Below, piece after piece: positions 42,024 through 50,821 of a stretch of 64,000 nucleotides of DNA. The notes under the pieces are model-generated. The model did not search any database and was not told the DNA's origin. It was given only the letters and a program-made list of their open reading frames with translations. The DNA comes from Myxococcales bacterium (GTDB lineage Bacteria > Myxococcota_A > Polyangia > Polyangiales > Ga0077539), in NCBI GenBank assembly GCA_030652255.1, contig JAUSAZ010000194.1, forward strand, positions 43,288-107,287, given 5' to 3'. Position numbers and translations under genes: made by a program. Within the stretch, counting starts at the first letter, position 1; each line of letters opens with the position of its first letter.

Positions 42024-44684
42024 GTGGAGACCGTCCCCGCACCGGTGCTCGACGCCCGCTGGGCGTCCTGGCTACAGGAGCACAACCGCCGGGGCGCCCG
42101 GGTCGCGGCGACGCTGGGGCTGGTCATCGTCCCGCTCTTCATCTTCATCGACCGCGCGGCGGCGCCGCCGGGGGCGCTCCCGGTGTTCGTGGCCGGGCGC
42201 GCCGCGCAGCTCGTCGCGAGCGCGCTCGTGCTCGTGGCGTGCGGCTCGGAGTGGTTCAAGCGCTGGCACCTCTACGCGACGGCGGCGCTCATCGCGACGC
42301 TCGGTCTCGCCATCGTGATGATGACCCCGGCGCTCGACGGGCTGCGCTCGCCCTACGCCGCGGGGCTGCACCTCGCGATGATCGGCGCGGGGCTGCTCTT
42401 CCTCTGGCCGCGCCGGGTGGTGCTCGGCGTGCACTTCGGCGTGGTCGGGGCCTTCGTGGGCGTGAACGCGGGCGACCTCGGGCGCCTGCTCACGCTGCGG
42501 CATCCCCTGGAGGGCCTGCAGGTGCTGCTGCTCGCGAGCGTGGCGGCGGTGGTGAGCGCGGGGCAGCTCGTCGCGTACGGCCGCGCGCGCGAGCAGCTCG
42601 ACAACCGCGTCAAGCTCGAGGCGGCGGGCGAGACCCTGGCCCGCGCGCACAACGACCTGCAGCGCCTCGACGCCTTCAAGTCGCGCTTCTTCGCCAACGT
42701 GACCCACGAGCTGAAGACCCCGCTCGCGCTCATCCTGTCGCCGCTGGAGCTGCTGATCGACGGTGAGTTCGGCGCGCTCACCGAGCCGCAGCGGGCGACG
42801 CTGCGGTCGATCTACCTGTCCGGCGCGCGGCTGCTGCGGCTCATCGGCGACCTGCTCGACCTGTCGCGGCTGGAGGAGTCCCGGCTGCGGCTGCGGGTGA
42901 AGCCGCAGGACGTCGCGCTGTGGCTGCGCACCCTCGTCGCGCAGGTGACCCCGCTCACCGACCGCAAGCGGGTGGTGCTGCGCTTCCAGTCCAACGTCGA
43001 GGCCGCGGAGGTGTGGTGCGACCTCGACCGGCTGGAGCGGGTGTTCGTCAACCTGCTCTCCAACGCCGCGAAGCACACGCCCGAGGGCGGGCGCATCACG
43101 GTCTCGCTCGACGACGACGACGAGCGGGTGCGGGTCTCCGTCGAGGACACCGGCGAGGGCTTCCCCCCGGAGCTGGCCGAGCGGCTCTTCGAGCGCTTCT
43201 TCCAGGTGGACAGCGAGACCGCGCAGAACCGCTACACCCAGGGCGGCACGGGCATCGGGCTCGCGCTGGCCCGGGAGCTCGTCGAGCTGCACGGCGGCAC
43301 CATCACGGCGCGGAGCGCGCCCGGGCGCGGGGCGACCTTCACCGTGACCCTTCGCAAGGGCCGCGCGCACATCCCGGCGGACGTGATGGAGCGCCGGTTG
43401 CGCGCGGAGACGGTGCCCAACGAGCGGCGCGCCCCGGCGGGCACCACCGACTGGACGGCGCAGTTCGCCGCGCGCGACGAGTTTCGCCTGCTCGACGTGC
43501 TCGACGCGACGGAGCGCCGGGTGGTCGAGCGGGACGCCGACGAGGGCGCCCGCGGGCGCACGGTGCTGGTGGTGGAGGACACCCCGGAGGTCACGCGGCT
43601 GATCCACACGGTGCTGCGGCAGCACTTCCGGGTGTTCACGGCGCCCAACGGGGCACGCGGGCTCGACCTCGCGGTGAAGCAGGTGCCCGACGTGGTCGTG
43701 ACCGACCTGATGATGCCCGAGATGGACGGCCTGGAGCTCACCCGCCGGCTGCGCCAGGACCCCCGCACGCGGCACGTCCCGGTGCTGATGCTCACGGCGC
43801 GGGGCGAGCTCGGCGACCGCATGGAGGCCATGGACTCCGGCGTCACGCAGCACATGAGCAAGCCCTTCAACACCCGCGAGCTCCTGGCCGCCGTGCAGAA
43901 GCTCGCGCAGGCGAGCGAGGCCGCCGCCGAGCGGGTGCTCACCCAGCAGATGGACTCCCTCGAGACCATCGCCGGCGGGCTCGCGCACGAGATCAACAAC
44001 CCGCTCAACTACGTGCGCAACGCCTTCGCGCGGGTGCGCCTGGACGTCACCGAGGCCTTCAAGCTGGCGCTGCCGCAGGCCGGCGGGGAGGCCGAGCGCG
44101 CCAGGATCGCGACGCTGGAGGCCCGCACGGGGCGGATGTTCGAGACGGCCCAGTCGGGGCTGCTGCGCATCGGGGACACGGTGGCGCTGATGCGGCGGTA
44201 CAGCCGCGAGGGCTTCGCCCGGGTGGCGCGGGCGCACGACGTGTTCGCGGGGGCGAGGGACGTGGCGGCGCTGGTGGCGTCGTCCACCGGGCGCCCGGTG
44301 GAGCTGGTCCTGGAGCTCGACGGCGAGGCCTGGGTCGACTGCGTCGCCGAGGAGCTGCACCAGGCGATCTCCAACCTGGTGCAGAACGCCATCGAGGCGG
44401 TCGCGGACGACGTCGGGCGGGTGGTGGTGCGGGGCGAGCTGCGCGACGACGCGGTGCTCATCACCGTGCGTGACAACGGCCCGGGCATCTCCGCGGAAGA
44501 CCGCGCGCGCATCTTCACGCCGTTCTTCACCCGCAAGGCGCCCGGCAAGGGCATGGGCCTCGGGCTCACCATCGTGTGGCGGGTGACCCACGCCCTCGGC
44601 GGCACGGTCTCGGTCGACAGCGAGCCGGGGCAGGGGGCGGCGTTCTGCCTCCGCCTGCCGCGCGCCGCGCGCCCGGCGCCGTAG
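42024..44684 (+). CDS. Six-helix hybrid sensor kinase with internal receiver and second kinase core
   Basis: An 886-residue membrane sensor. About six hydrophobic helices (residues 25-190, with very short loops) form the input domain, like LqsS/CqsS autoinducer kinases. The first kinase core has His228 (ANVTHELKTPL), N-box and GTGIGLALAREL. A receiver follows (about 512-640; D561 in TDLMMPEMDG; MSKPFN). A second kinase core ends the protein (His655 in GGLAHEINNPLNYV, NLVQNAIEAV, DNGPGIS, GKGMGLGLTIV). The start is a GTG at 42024. It is cotranscribed with the receiver-kinase and methyltransferase genes. Ligand unknown. Confidence 0.85.
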   Translation: METVPAPVLDARWASWLQEHNRRGARVAATLGLVIVPLFIFIDRAAAPPGALPVFVAGRAAQLVASALVLVACGSEWFKRWHLYATAALIATLGLAIVMMTPALDGLRSPYAAGLHLAMIGAGLLFLWPRRVVLGVHFGVVGAFVGVNAGDLGRLLTLRHPLEGLQVLLLASVAAVVSAGQLVAYGRAREQLDNRVKLEAAGETLARAHNDLQRLDAFKSRFFANVTHELKTPLALILSPLELLIDGEFGALTEPQRATLRSIYLSGARLLRLIGDLLDLSRLEESRLRLRVKPQDVALWLRTLVAQVTPLTDRKRVVLRFQSNVEAAEVWCDLDRLERVFVNLLSNAAKHTPEGGRITVSLDDDDERVRVSVEDTGEGFPPELAERLFERFFQVDSETAQNRYTQGGTGIGLALARELVELHGGTITARSAPGRGATFTVTLRKGRAHIPADVMERRLRAETVPNERRAPAGTTDWTAQFAARDEFRLLDVLDATERRVVERDADEGARGRTVLVVEDTPEVTRLIHTVLRQHFRVFTAPNGARGLDLAVKQVPDVVVTDLMMPEMDGLELTRRLRQDPRTRHVPVLMLTARGELGDRMEAMDSGVTQHMSKPFNTRELLAAVQKLAQASEAAAERVLTQQMDSLETIAGGLAHEINNPLNYVRNAFARVRLDVTEAFKLALPQAGGEAERARIATLEARTGRMFETAQSGLLRIGDTVALMRRYSREGFARVARAHDVFAGARDVAALVASSTGRPVELVLELDGEAWVDCVAEELHQAISNLVQNAIEAVADDVGRVVVRGELRDDAVLITVRDNGPGISAEDRARIFTPFFTRKAPGKGMGLGLTIVWRVTHALGGTVSVDSEPGQGAAFCLRLPRAARPAP

Positions 44685-44688
44685 GGTT

Positions 44689-45078
44689 TCAGCGGGGGGC
44701 GAAGGCGGCGAAGCCGACGATCATCATCGCGACCACGGCGACGCCGACGACGAGGCCCACGCCGACGAAGATGGTGGTGATGATGCCCAGCAGCCGGAGG
44801 TTGGTGACCTCGCTGGGGGGCGCCATGCCCATGGTCTCGAAGTCCCGGGCGAACTGCGAGGACTGGTACCAGGCCAGCGGGCCGGTGATCCACATGAAGC
44901 CCACGAACCAGCCGATGGCGCAGACGATGAGCCAGTTGCGGGCGCTCTCGGCGAGCTGCGCGGCGCGGGCCATCCGCGGGTCGTAGCCGGGGGCGGGGCC
45001 GTAGCCGGGGGCGGGGCCGAAGCCGGGGTTTGCGCCGTGGCCGTAGGGGACGTTCGGACCGGGGGAGGGGTACGTCAT
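44689..45078 (-). CDS. Small membrane protein, Pro/Gly/Tyr-rich N-terminus
   Basis: A 129-residue protein with a Pro/Gly/Tyr-rich head holding two repeats of GPAPGYGP type, then two helices (WLIVCAIGWFVGFMWITGPLA and LLGIITTIFVGVGLVVGVAV) and a hydrophobic tail. No family is recognised. It converges with the hybrid kinase gene, four bases apart, and diverges from the coiled-coil gene. The ATG has no strong ribosome-binding site. Confidence 0.6.
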   Translation of the reverse strand: MTYPSPGPNVPYGHGANPGFGPAPGYGPAPGYDPRMARAAQLAESARNWLIVCAIGWFVGFMWITGPLAWYQSSQFARDFETMGMAPPSEVTNLRLLGIITTIFVGVGLVVGVAVVAMMIVGFAAFAPR

Positions 45079-45190
45079 GGCGGCCCCGAGCGTGACCGCT
45101 CGGGGTGGCAGGCGTCAAAGCGAACGCTGCCGAAAATTGGACCCGCACCTACACGGTAGGCCAAGGGGCGTCGTGGAGGTTGAGAGCTTC

Positions 45191-46759
45191 ATGGCGCTGA
45201 ACTACGAAAATCCGAGCCCGGTCGACACGCACAACGAGCTGCCGTCCTTCGTCCCCGAGCAGGAGTTCCGGGCGACGCACGCCGCGGCCCAGCAGCTCGC
45301 GCGGCACCGCGACCAGCTCGTGACCGAGAACGCGCAGCTCCGCCGCGAGGTGGAGACCCTCCAGCGGGCGCAGCGCGAGCTCGACGAGGCCACCCGCAAC
45401 GGCGACGGCAGCGGCCGGCGGCTCGCCCTGCTGCGCGAGGCCCTCGCCCGCAAGGACAACGAGATCCTCGCGCTCAAGACCCACCACATGGGCCGCGACC
45501 GCGCCGTGCAGGAGGCCCGGGACGTGGTCGAGCGCATGAAGCGCGAGCGGGCCGAGCTCGAGGACCGGCTGCGCTCCCGCGACGGGGTGTTCCAGGCGAT
45601 CGAGGCCGAGCGCACGACGCTGGGCCGCGCCCTGGAGGCCGTGCGCCAGGAGCGCGAGCAGGCGGCGAGCGCGCTGATGCAGGCCGACGGCACCGTGCAC
45701 GAGTGGCGGCGCTACGCCGACGAGCGCACCCGCGAGCGCGACGAGGCGCGGCGGCAGCTGGGCGAGGCGGCCAACGACGCCGCGGGGCTGCGGGCCGCGC
45801 TGCACGTCGCCAACGCCGACCGGCAGCGGCTGATGGACGCCCACGCCCGGGAGCTCGCCGCCGTGCGCGCCGAGCTGGCCGCGGCGGTCGAGCGATCCCG
45901 GGAGGAGTCCGAGGCCGCGCAGGACGCGCTGACGTCGCGCTTCGAGGCGGCGCGGGCGGCGCACGCGATGGCCCTGCGCGCCATGGAGGACGACCAGGCC
46001 GCGGAGCTCGCCGCCGAGCGGGCCGGGCGCATCGCCGCGGAGGAGGCCGCCGTCGCCCTCAAGCGCACGATGGAGAACGAGCGCGAGCTCACGGCGGAGT
46101 CGCTGCGGGCCGAGCACCTCGACGCGGTGGCCGCGATCCACCAGGAGTACTCGGCGGCGCTGCGGAGCGCGGAGGAGGCGGCGACGGAGGCGCTGCGGGC
46201 TGCGGAGGCAGCGGCCGCGGAGGCGCTGCGGGCGGCGGAGGCAGCGGCCGCGGAGGCGCTGCAGGCCGCGGAGGAGGCCGCGGCGGCGGGGCGCCGGGCG
46301 CTCGAGGAGGAGGCGAGCACCGAGCGGACGCGGGCGACGGACCTGGAGCGCGAGCTCGAGGCGACGCGCGAGGCGCTCGGCACCTACGCGACGGACACCA
46401 TCGAGCGCATCGAGGCGGCGGAGCGGACGGCGCGCGAGGCCCAGGGGTACCGCGACCGGTACGCCCGCAAGCTGGCCGCGGCGATGGAGCAGGTGCGGGT
46501 GCTGCGCGCGGAGGCGGAGTCCGAGGCGCGGGCCCAGTGCGAGGCGCTCCAGGGCCTCGGCGGGATGGTGGGGCAGATGACCGCGCGGACGGTGCTCCAG
46601 GCTGCGCGGGACCTCGCGGCGCGGGCCGGGCGCGAGTCCCCGGAGGCCGAGGACGTCGACGCGGCGATCGCGGCGATGACCGACGCGGTGCCCGCGGAGG
46701 TGGCCGACGAGCTGTGGGCCCAGCGCGACGCCTTCATGGACGCTTCGTACGTGGAATGA
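45191..46759 (+). CDS. Long coiled-coil protein
   Basis: A 522-residue acidic protein that is almost entirely coiled coil (about residues 25-450: long runs of Glu, Arg, Ala, Leu with heptad or hendecad spacing). It has no signal peptide or membrane helix. About residues 322-365 are four 11-residue repeats of AALRAAEAAAE type. The C-terminal 60 residues form a small helical domain. It may act as a cytoskeletal or polar scaffold, as AglZ/FrzS-like proteins do in myxobacteria, but no specific domain supports a name. Start: ATG 45191, under GGAGG 12 bases away. Confidence 0.7.
   Translation: MALNYENPSPVDTHNELPSFVPEQEFRATHAAAQQLARHRDQLVTENAQLRREVETLQRAQRELDEATRNGDGSGRRLALLREALARKDNEILALKTHHMGRDRAVQEARDVVERMKRERAELEDRLRSRDGVFQAIEAERTTLGRALEAVRQEREQAASALMQADGTVHEWRRYADERTRERDEARRQLGEAANDAAGLRAALHVANADRQRLMDAHARELAAVRAELAAAVERSREESEAAQDALTSRFEAARAAHAMALRAMEDDQAAELAAERAGRIAAEEAAVALKRTMENERELTAESLRAEHLDAVAAIHQEYSAALRSAEEAATEALRAAEAAAAEALRAAEAAAAEALQAAEEAAAAGRRALEEEASTERTRATDLERELEATREALGTYATDTIERIEAAERTAREAQGYRDRYARKLAAAMEQVRVLRAEAESEARAQCEALQGLGGMVGQMTARTVLQAARDLAARAGRESPEAEDVDAAIAAMTDAVPAEVADELWAQRDAFMDASYVE
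46154..46285 (+). repeat. Four tandem 33-bp repeats coding for hendecads
   Basis: Four head-to-tail 33-base units inside the coiled-coil gene (46154, 46187, 46220, 46253) code for 11-residue repeats. The two middle units differ by one or two bases and are recent copies; the outer two have diverged more. Length variation between strains is likely. Confidence 0.75.
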
Positions 46760-46770
46760 GCCCGTAGGGC

Positions 46771-46798
46771 TTGAGCCGGGGCGCGGGGCTGGTTATCA
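46771..46798 (+). promoter_or_regulatory. Promoter-like site before htpG
   Basis: TTGAGC (46771-46776) and TTATCA (46793-46798) are 16 bases apart, ten bases before the htpG ATG. No CIRCE-type inverted repeat is seen. Confidence 0.3.
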
Positions 46799-46808
46799 GC
46801 CTCGCCCC

Positions 46809-48725
46809 ATGGGAACCACCGAAGCAGCCGCGCCCGAGCACCACTCCTTCCAGGCAGAGGTGAGCCAGGTCCTCGACCTGGTGATCCACTCGCTCTACAG
46901 CCACCGCGAGGTCTTCCTCCGGGAGCTCATCTCCAACGCCTCCGACGCCATCGACAAGCTGCGCTTCCGGGCGGTCACCGAGGAGGGGCTCCTGGGCGAG
47001 GAGGAGCTCCGCATCCGGCTGATCCCCGACGAGGCCGCTGGGACCCTCACCATCGAAGACAACGGCGTGGGCATGACCCACGACGAGCTCGTCGAAAACC
47101 TCGGCACCATCGCGCGATCGGGGTCGAAGAAGTTCCTGGAGGCGCTCAAGGCCAGAGGGGACAAGGCCGACCTGATGCTCATCGGGCAGTTCGGCGTCGG
47201 GTTCTACGCCTCGTGGCTGGTGGCCGACCGGGTGACCGTGGTCTCCCGCGCGGCGGGCCACGAGGAGGCCTGGCAGTGGTCGTCCAACGCCAAGGACGGC
47301 TTCGACCTCGCGCCCGCCACCCGCGACGCCCGCGGCACCTCGGTCATCCTGCACCTCAAGGAAGACCAGAAGGACTTCCTCCAGACCTGGCAGCTGCGCG
47401 ACCTCGTGCAGAAGTACTCGGACTTCGTCGGGCACCCGATCGAGATGCCGCGGGACAAGGAAGAGCCCAAGGAGGGCGAGGAGCCCAAGGAGGAGGAGGC
47501 CAGCTTCGAGTCGGTCAACCAGGCGCGCGCGCTCTGGCAGCGCCCCCGCGCGGACATCACCGAGGAGCAGTACAAGGACTTCTACAAGCACCTCACCAAC
47601 GACTGGGAAGAGCCGCTCGCGTGGGCGCACTTCAAGGTCGAGGGCTCGCAGGAGTTCACCGGGCTGCTGTACCTGCCGCGGCGCCCGCCCTTCGAGATGG
47701 ACACCCCGGGGGAGGGTCGCCGCGGGGTGAAGCTCTTCGTGAAGCGGGTGTTCATCATGGACAACTGCGACGCGCTGGTGCCCCTCTGGCTGCGCTTCGT
47801 GCGCGGGCTCATCGACTCCGACGACCTCCCGCTCAACGTGTCGCGCGAGACCCTGCAGGACTCCGCGGTGGTGCGCGCCATCAAGAAGCAGGTCGCGAAG
47901 AAGACCCTCGACCGGCTCGACGAGCTCGCCAAGGACTCCCCCGCCGACTACGCGACCTTCTGGGCGCAGTTTGGCAAGGTGGTGAAGGAGGGCCTGCACC
48001 TCGACTACGAGTACCGCGAGCGCCTGGGCAACCTGGTGCGCTTCGAGAGCTCGCACGGCGACGGCATCGTGTCGCTGGCGGAGTACGTCGGGCGCATGAA
48101 GGAGGGGCAGGAGGCGATCTACTACTCCATCGGCGAGACGCGGCAGGCGGCCGCCAAGTCGCCGCACCTGGAGGCGCTGCGCGAGCGCGGCTACGAGGTG
48201 CTCTACCTCTTCGACCCCATCGACACCCTCGCGGCCGACGGGCTGAAGGACTTCCAGGGCAAGAAGCTGGTCAACGTGGCGACGGCGGACCTCAAGCTCG
48301 ACGTGAGCCCCGAGGCCAAGGAGAGCGAGGAGGCCGCGGCGGGCAACATCAAGGGCCTCATCGAGCGGGTGAAGTCCGTGCTGGGCTCGCGCGTGCGCGA
48401 GGTGCGCAGCTCGTCGCGCCTGAAGGACTCGCCGGCCTGCCTCGTGGTGCCGCCGGGCGCGATGAACCCCGCGATGGAGCGCCTGCTGCGGGCCAACGGG
48501 CGCGACGTGCCGCCGTCGGCGCGCGTGCTCGAGCTCAACCCGACGCACCCGCTCATCGAGGCGATCCAGGCGCGCGCCGCGGCGGGCGACGAGTCGCTCG
48601 ACGAGTGGATCGAGCTGCTCCACGACCAGGCGCTGCTCACCGAGGGCTCGACCCCGGACGACCCGCACCGCTTCGCGCAGCGCATGACCGACCTGATGCA
48701 GCGCGCGCTCGCCAACCCCGCCTGA
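46809..48725 (+). CDS. htpG: Chaperone HtpG (Hsp90 family)
   Basis: A 638-residue cytoplasmic chaperone, normal length. The N-terminal ATPase shows ELISNASDAIDKLRF, EDNGVGMTHDEL, and GQFGVGFYASW (lid/ATP motifs). A charged linker rich in Lys/Glu (RDKEEPKEGEEPKEEEA, about 215-235) leads to the middle domain with SRETLQDSAVVRAIKKQ and to the C-terminal dimerisation domain. The start is ATG 46809. It stands alone between the coiled-coil and bestrophin genes. Confidence 0.95.
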   Translation: MGTTEAAAPEHHSFQAEVSQVLDLVIHSLYSHREVFLRELISNASDAIDKLRFRAVTEEGLLGEEELRIRLIPDEAAGTLTIEDNGVGMTHDELVENLGTIARSGSKKFLEALKARGDKADLMLIGQFGVGFYASWLVADRVTVVSRAAGHEEAWQWSSNAKDGFDLAPATRDARGTSVILHLKEDQKDFLQTWQLRDLVQKYSDFVGHPIEMPRDKEEPKEGEEPKEEEASFESVNQARALWQRPRADITEEQYKDFYKHLTNDWEEPLAWAHFKVEGSQEFTGLLYLPRRPPFEMDTPGEGRRGVKLFVKRVFIMDNCDALVPLWLRFVRGLIDSDDLPLNVSRETLQDSAVVRAIKKQVAKKTLDRLDELAKDSPADYATFWAQFGKVVKEGLHLDYEYRERLGNLVRFESSHGDGIVSLAEYVGRMKEGQEAIYYSIGETRQAAAKSPHLEALRERGYEVLYLFDPIDTLAADGLKDFQGKKLVNVATADLKLDVSPEAKESEEAAAGNIKGLIERVKSVLGSRVREVRSSSRLKDSPACLVVPPGAMNPAMERLLRANGRDVPPSARVLELNPTHPLIEAIQARAAAGDESLDEWIELLHDQALLTEGSTPDDPHRFAQRMTDLMQRALANPA

Positions 48726-48778
48726 GGGCGCCGCGCCTTCCTTGACGCGCCGAGGCCGCGGCCCGAACCAGGGCCGCG

Positions 48779-49684
48779 ATGCTTCAGTACGCGAAGACCG
48801 ACTGGCTCCACATGCTGGTCTCCCCGCGAGGGTCGTTCTCCCCGGGGCTGATGCGCAGGGTCTTCGCGTTCGGCGGCATCGCCACCTTCCTGTGGTGGGC
48901 GCATCGCCTCGAGCACAGCATCGTGCTCAACATCGGGCCCTACGAGGTGGCCGGCGCGGTCATCGCGCTCATCCTGGCCTTCCGCACCAACACCTCGTAC
49001 CACCGGTTCTGGGAGGGGCGCACGCTCTGGGGCTCCATCGTCAACGCGTCGCGCAACCTCGCGCGCATCGTGCGCACCCACGCCAGGGTCGACGCCGACG
49101 AGGCCCGCGCGCTCGTCACCTGGGTGGTGGTGTTCGCCCACGCCAGCCGGCGCTCGCTCCGCAACGAGGGCGAGCGCCCGGAGATCGAACGGCTGCTGCC
49201 CGAGGCGCCGCGCGCCGCCCTCGCGGACAACCCGCACCCCGCCCTCTTCGCCGCCACGCAGGTCTCCGCGATGCTCGCGGACATCACCCGCCGCGGGGCG
49301 CTCGACCCGATGATGGCCGCCCGCGCCGAGGAGGAGGTGTGCGCCCTCGTCAACTGCCTGGGGGGGTGCGAGCGCATCCGCAAGACGCCGACGCCGCTCG
49401 GGTACGTGCTGCTCCTGCGGCGGATGGTGGCGCTCTACCTCGCCACGCTGCCCCTGAGCCTGGTCGAGCAGCTCGGGGTGCTCACCCCGGTGGTGACGAT
49501 GATGGTCACCTACTCGGTGCTGATGATCGAGGGCATCGGGCAGGAGCTCGACGACCCCTTCGGGCACGACCCCAACGACCTCCCGCTCTCGCACATCTGC
49601 GACACCATCGAGCGCGACCTGCTGGGCAGCTCGTCCCTCGAGCTGGTGCTGGCGTCGACCTCGCACCTCCCCTACGAAGACTAA
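48779..49684 (+). CDS. Bestrophin-family anion channel
   Basis: A 301-residue membrane protein of the bestrophin/UPF0187 (YneE) family, homopentameric ion channels. The N-terminal part has the first helix RVFAFGGIATFLWWAHRL, and the family stretch AFRTNTSYHRFWEGRTLWGSIVNASRNLAR is diagnostic. The later helix LEQLGVLTPVVTMMVTYSVL and EGIGQELDDPFGHDPNDLPL, near the C-terminus, match the conserved PFG segment. It converges with the DUF6544-like gene, seven bases away. Confidence 0.9.
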   Translation: MLQYAKTDWLHMLVSPRGSFSPGLMRRVFAFGGIATFLWWAHRLEHSIVLNIGPYEVAGAVIALILAFRTNTSYHRFWEGRTLWGSIVNASRNLARIVRTHARVDADEARALVTWVVVFAHASRRSLRNEGERPEIERLLPEAPRAALADNPHPALFAATQVSAMLADITRRGALDPMMAARAEEEVCALVNCLGGCERIRKTPTPLGYVLLLRRMVALYLATLPLSLVEQLGVLTPVVTMMVTYSVLMIEGIGQELDDPFGHDPNDLPLSHICDTIERDLLGSSSLELVLASTSHLPYED

Positions 49685-49691
49685 ACCCCGC

Positions 49692-50801
49692 TCAGCGCGG
49701 CGCGCCGACGTTGTACGCGATGTCCTCGAGGTCGAACTCGCCGTAGGTGAAGGCGCCGCCAGGCAGGTGCCAGCGCGCGTCGCCGTGCGAGGCGAGGCGA
49801 AACGCGCCGTAGCGGCGGTAGTCCCGCACCGGGGTGCTGAAGCGAAGCTGGGTGAAGCTGCGGCCGTCGGCCGAGGAGCGCGAGCGGTCGTCCGAGACGA
49901 AGTCGCTCAGCAGGCCCTCGTCGTTGAACACGAGCGTGGCCGCGACGGTGTTGGCGCCGTGCGTGAAGCGGGCGCGCGCGCTGCGGTCGTCGATGGGCTC
50001 CCAGGCGATCGCCGGATCGACCAGGGCGCCCGGCGCGAGGAGGCACAGGTCGTTGAGGAGCGTGACGGACTCGGAGCGGTCCATCACGGGGCCGCGCGCG
50101 TCGACCATGGGGTAGGCGCCCGCCACGCGCACGCGCATCGTCGCCGCGCCGCCGACGAGCCGGTGGAAGGCCTCGACGGGCACGCCGAACATCGTCGCGT
50201 GCATCAGGAAGAGGCGCGTCATCGGGTCGACGAAGCTCTGCTGGTCGGCCACGAAGGGCATCCACGCCGCGTCGGGCTCACCCCGGATGCGCCCCCGGAA
50301 GCGGAGCCGGTAGCTCTGCACCCGCGGCTGCCCGACGAAGCCCGCGGCCCGCACGTAGCGGCGCACCGGCTCGGGCAGCGGCGCGAGGTCGGCCTCGGTC
50401 AACACCGGCGCCGCGGTCGCGCGGGCGAGGCCAGGCTGCGCCTCGCGGTGCATCTCCGCGCGGAAGCTCGACGGCCCCTGCGTGAGGTAGCCGTAGAGCA
50501 CGCCGACCAGCAGGAGCACGTTCGCCAGGGTGCCGAACCTCGCGTCGCTCCACGCGCCGATGACCGCGGCCTGCGAGAGCAGGAGCGCCGCGGCGCCGAG
50601 GAGCCACCAGCCCCGCGGCCAGGCGAAGAGGGCCACGACGGCCGCCAGCGTCGTGAGCGCCGCCAGCAGCCAGACGACGCCCATCGGCCGGGAGATGGGG
50701 CGCGCCAGCTGGGGGAGGGCGGCCAGGCCGAAGGCCTTGAGGAAGCCCATCAGGTGGATGAGCCCGTGCACGACCATGACGAACGCGAACGCCCAGCGCA
50801 T
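49692..50801 (-). CDS. Membrane protein of the DUF6544 type
   Basis: A 369-residue protein with four N-terminal helices (FAFVMVVHGLIHLMGFLKAF, PMGVVWLLAALTTLAAVVAL, WLLGAAALLLSQAAVI, LANVLLLVGVLYGYL) and a soluble C-terminal domain of about 230 residues starting LPEPVRRYVRAAGFVG and continuing with SYRLRFRGRIRG and WMPFVADQQSF. This domain resembles DUF6544 proteins; function is unknown. The ATG at 50801 has a GGAGGGGGG site. It lies 20 bases after the pyruvate kinase gene and is likely cotranscribed with it. Confidence 0.72.
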   Translation of the reverse strand: MRWAFAFVMVVHGLIHLMGFLKAFGLAALPQLARPISRPMGVVWLLAALTTLAAVVALFAWPRGWWLLGAAALLLSQAAVIGAWSDARFGTLANVLLLVGVLYGYLTQGPSSFRAEMHREAQPGLARATAAPVLTEADLAPLPEPVRRYVRAAGFVGQPRVQSYRLRFRGRIRGEPDAAWMPFVADQQSFVDPMTRLFLMHATMFGVPVEAFHRLVGGAATMRVRVAGAYPMVDARGPVMDRSESVTLLNDLCLLAPGALVDPAIAWEPIDDRSARARFTHGANTVAATLVFNDEGLLSDFVSDDRSRSSADGRSFTQLRFSTPVRDYRRYGAFRLASHGDARWHLPGGAFTYGEFDLEDIAYNVGAPR

Positions 50802-50821
50802 GAGAGCCCCCCTCCGTGTCG

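Noticed and set aside
42072..44591. An 839-residue open frame on the minus strand
   Set aside because: Antisense of the hybrid kinase; low-complexity composition and no motif.
46734..48668. A 644-residue minus-strand frame over htpG
   Set aside because: Shadow of a certain gene; no family resemblance.
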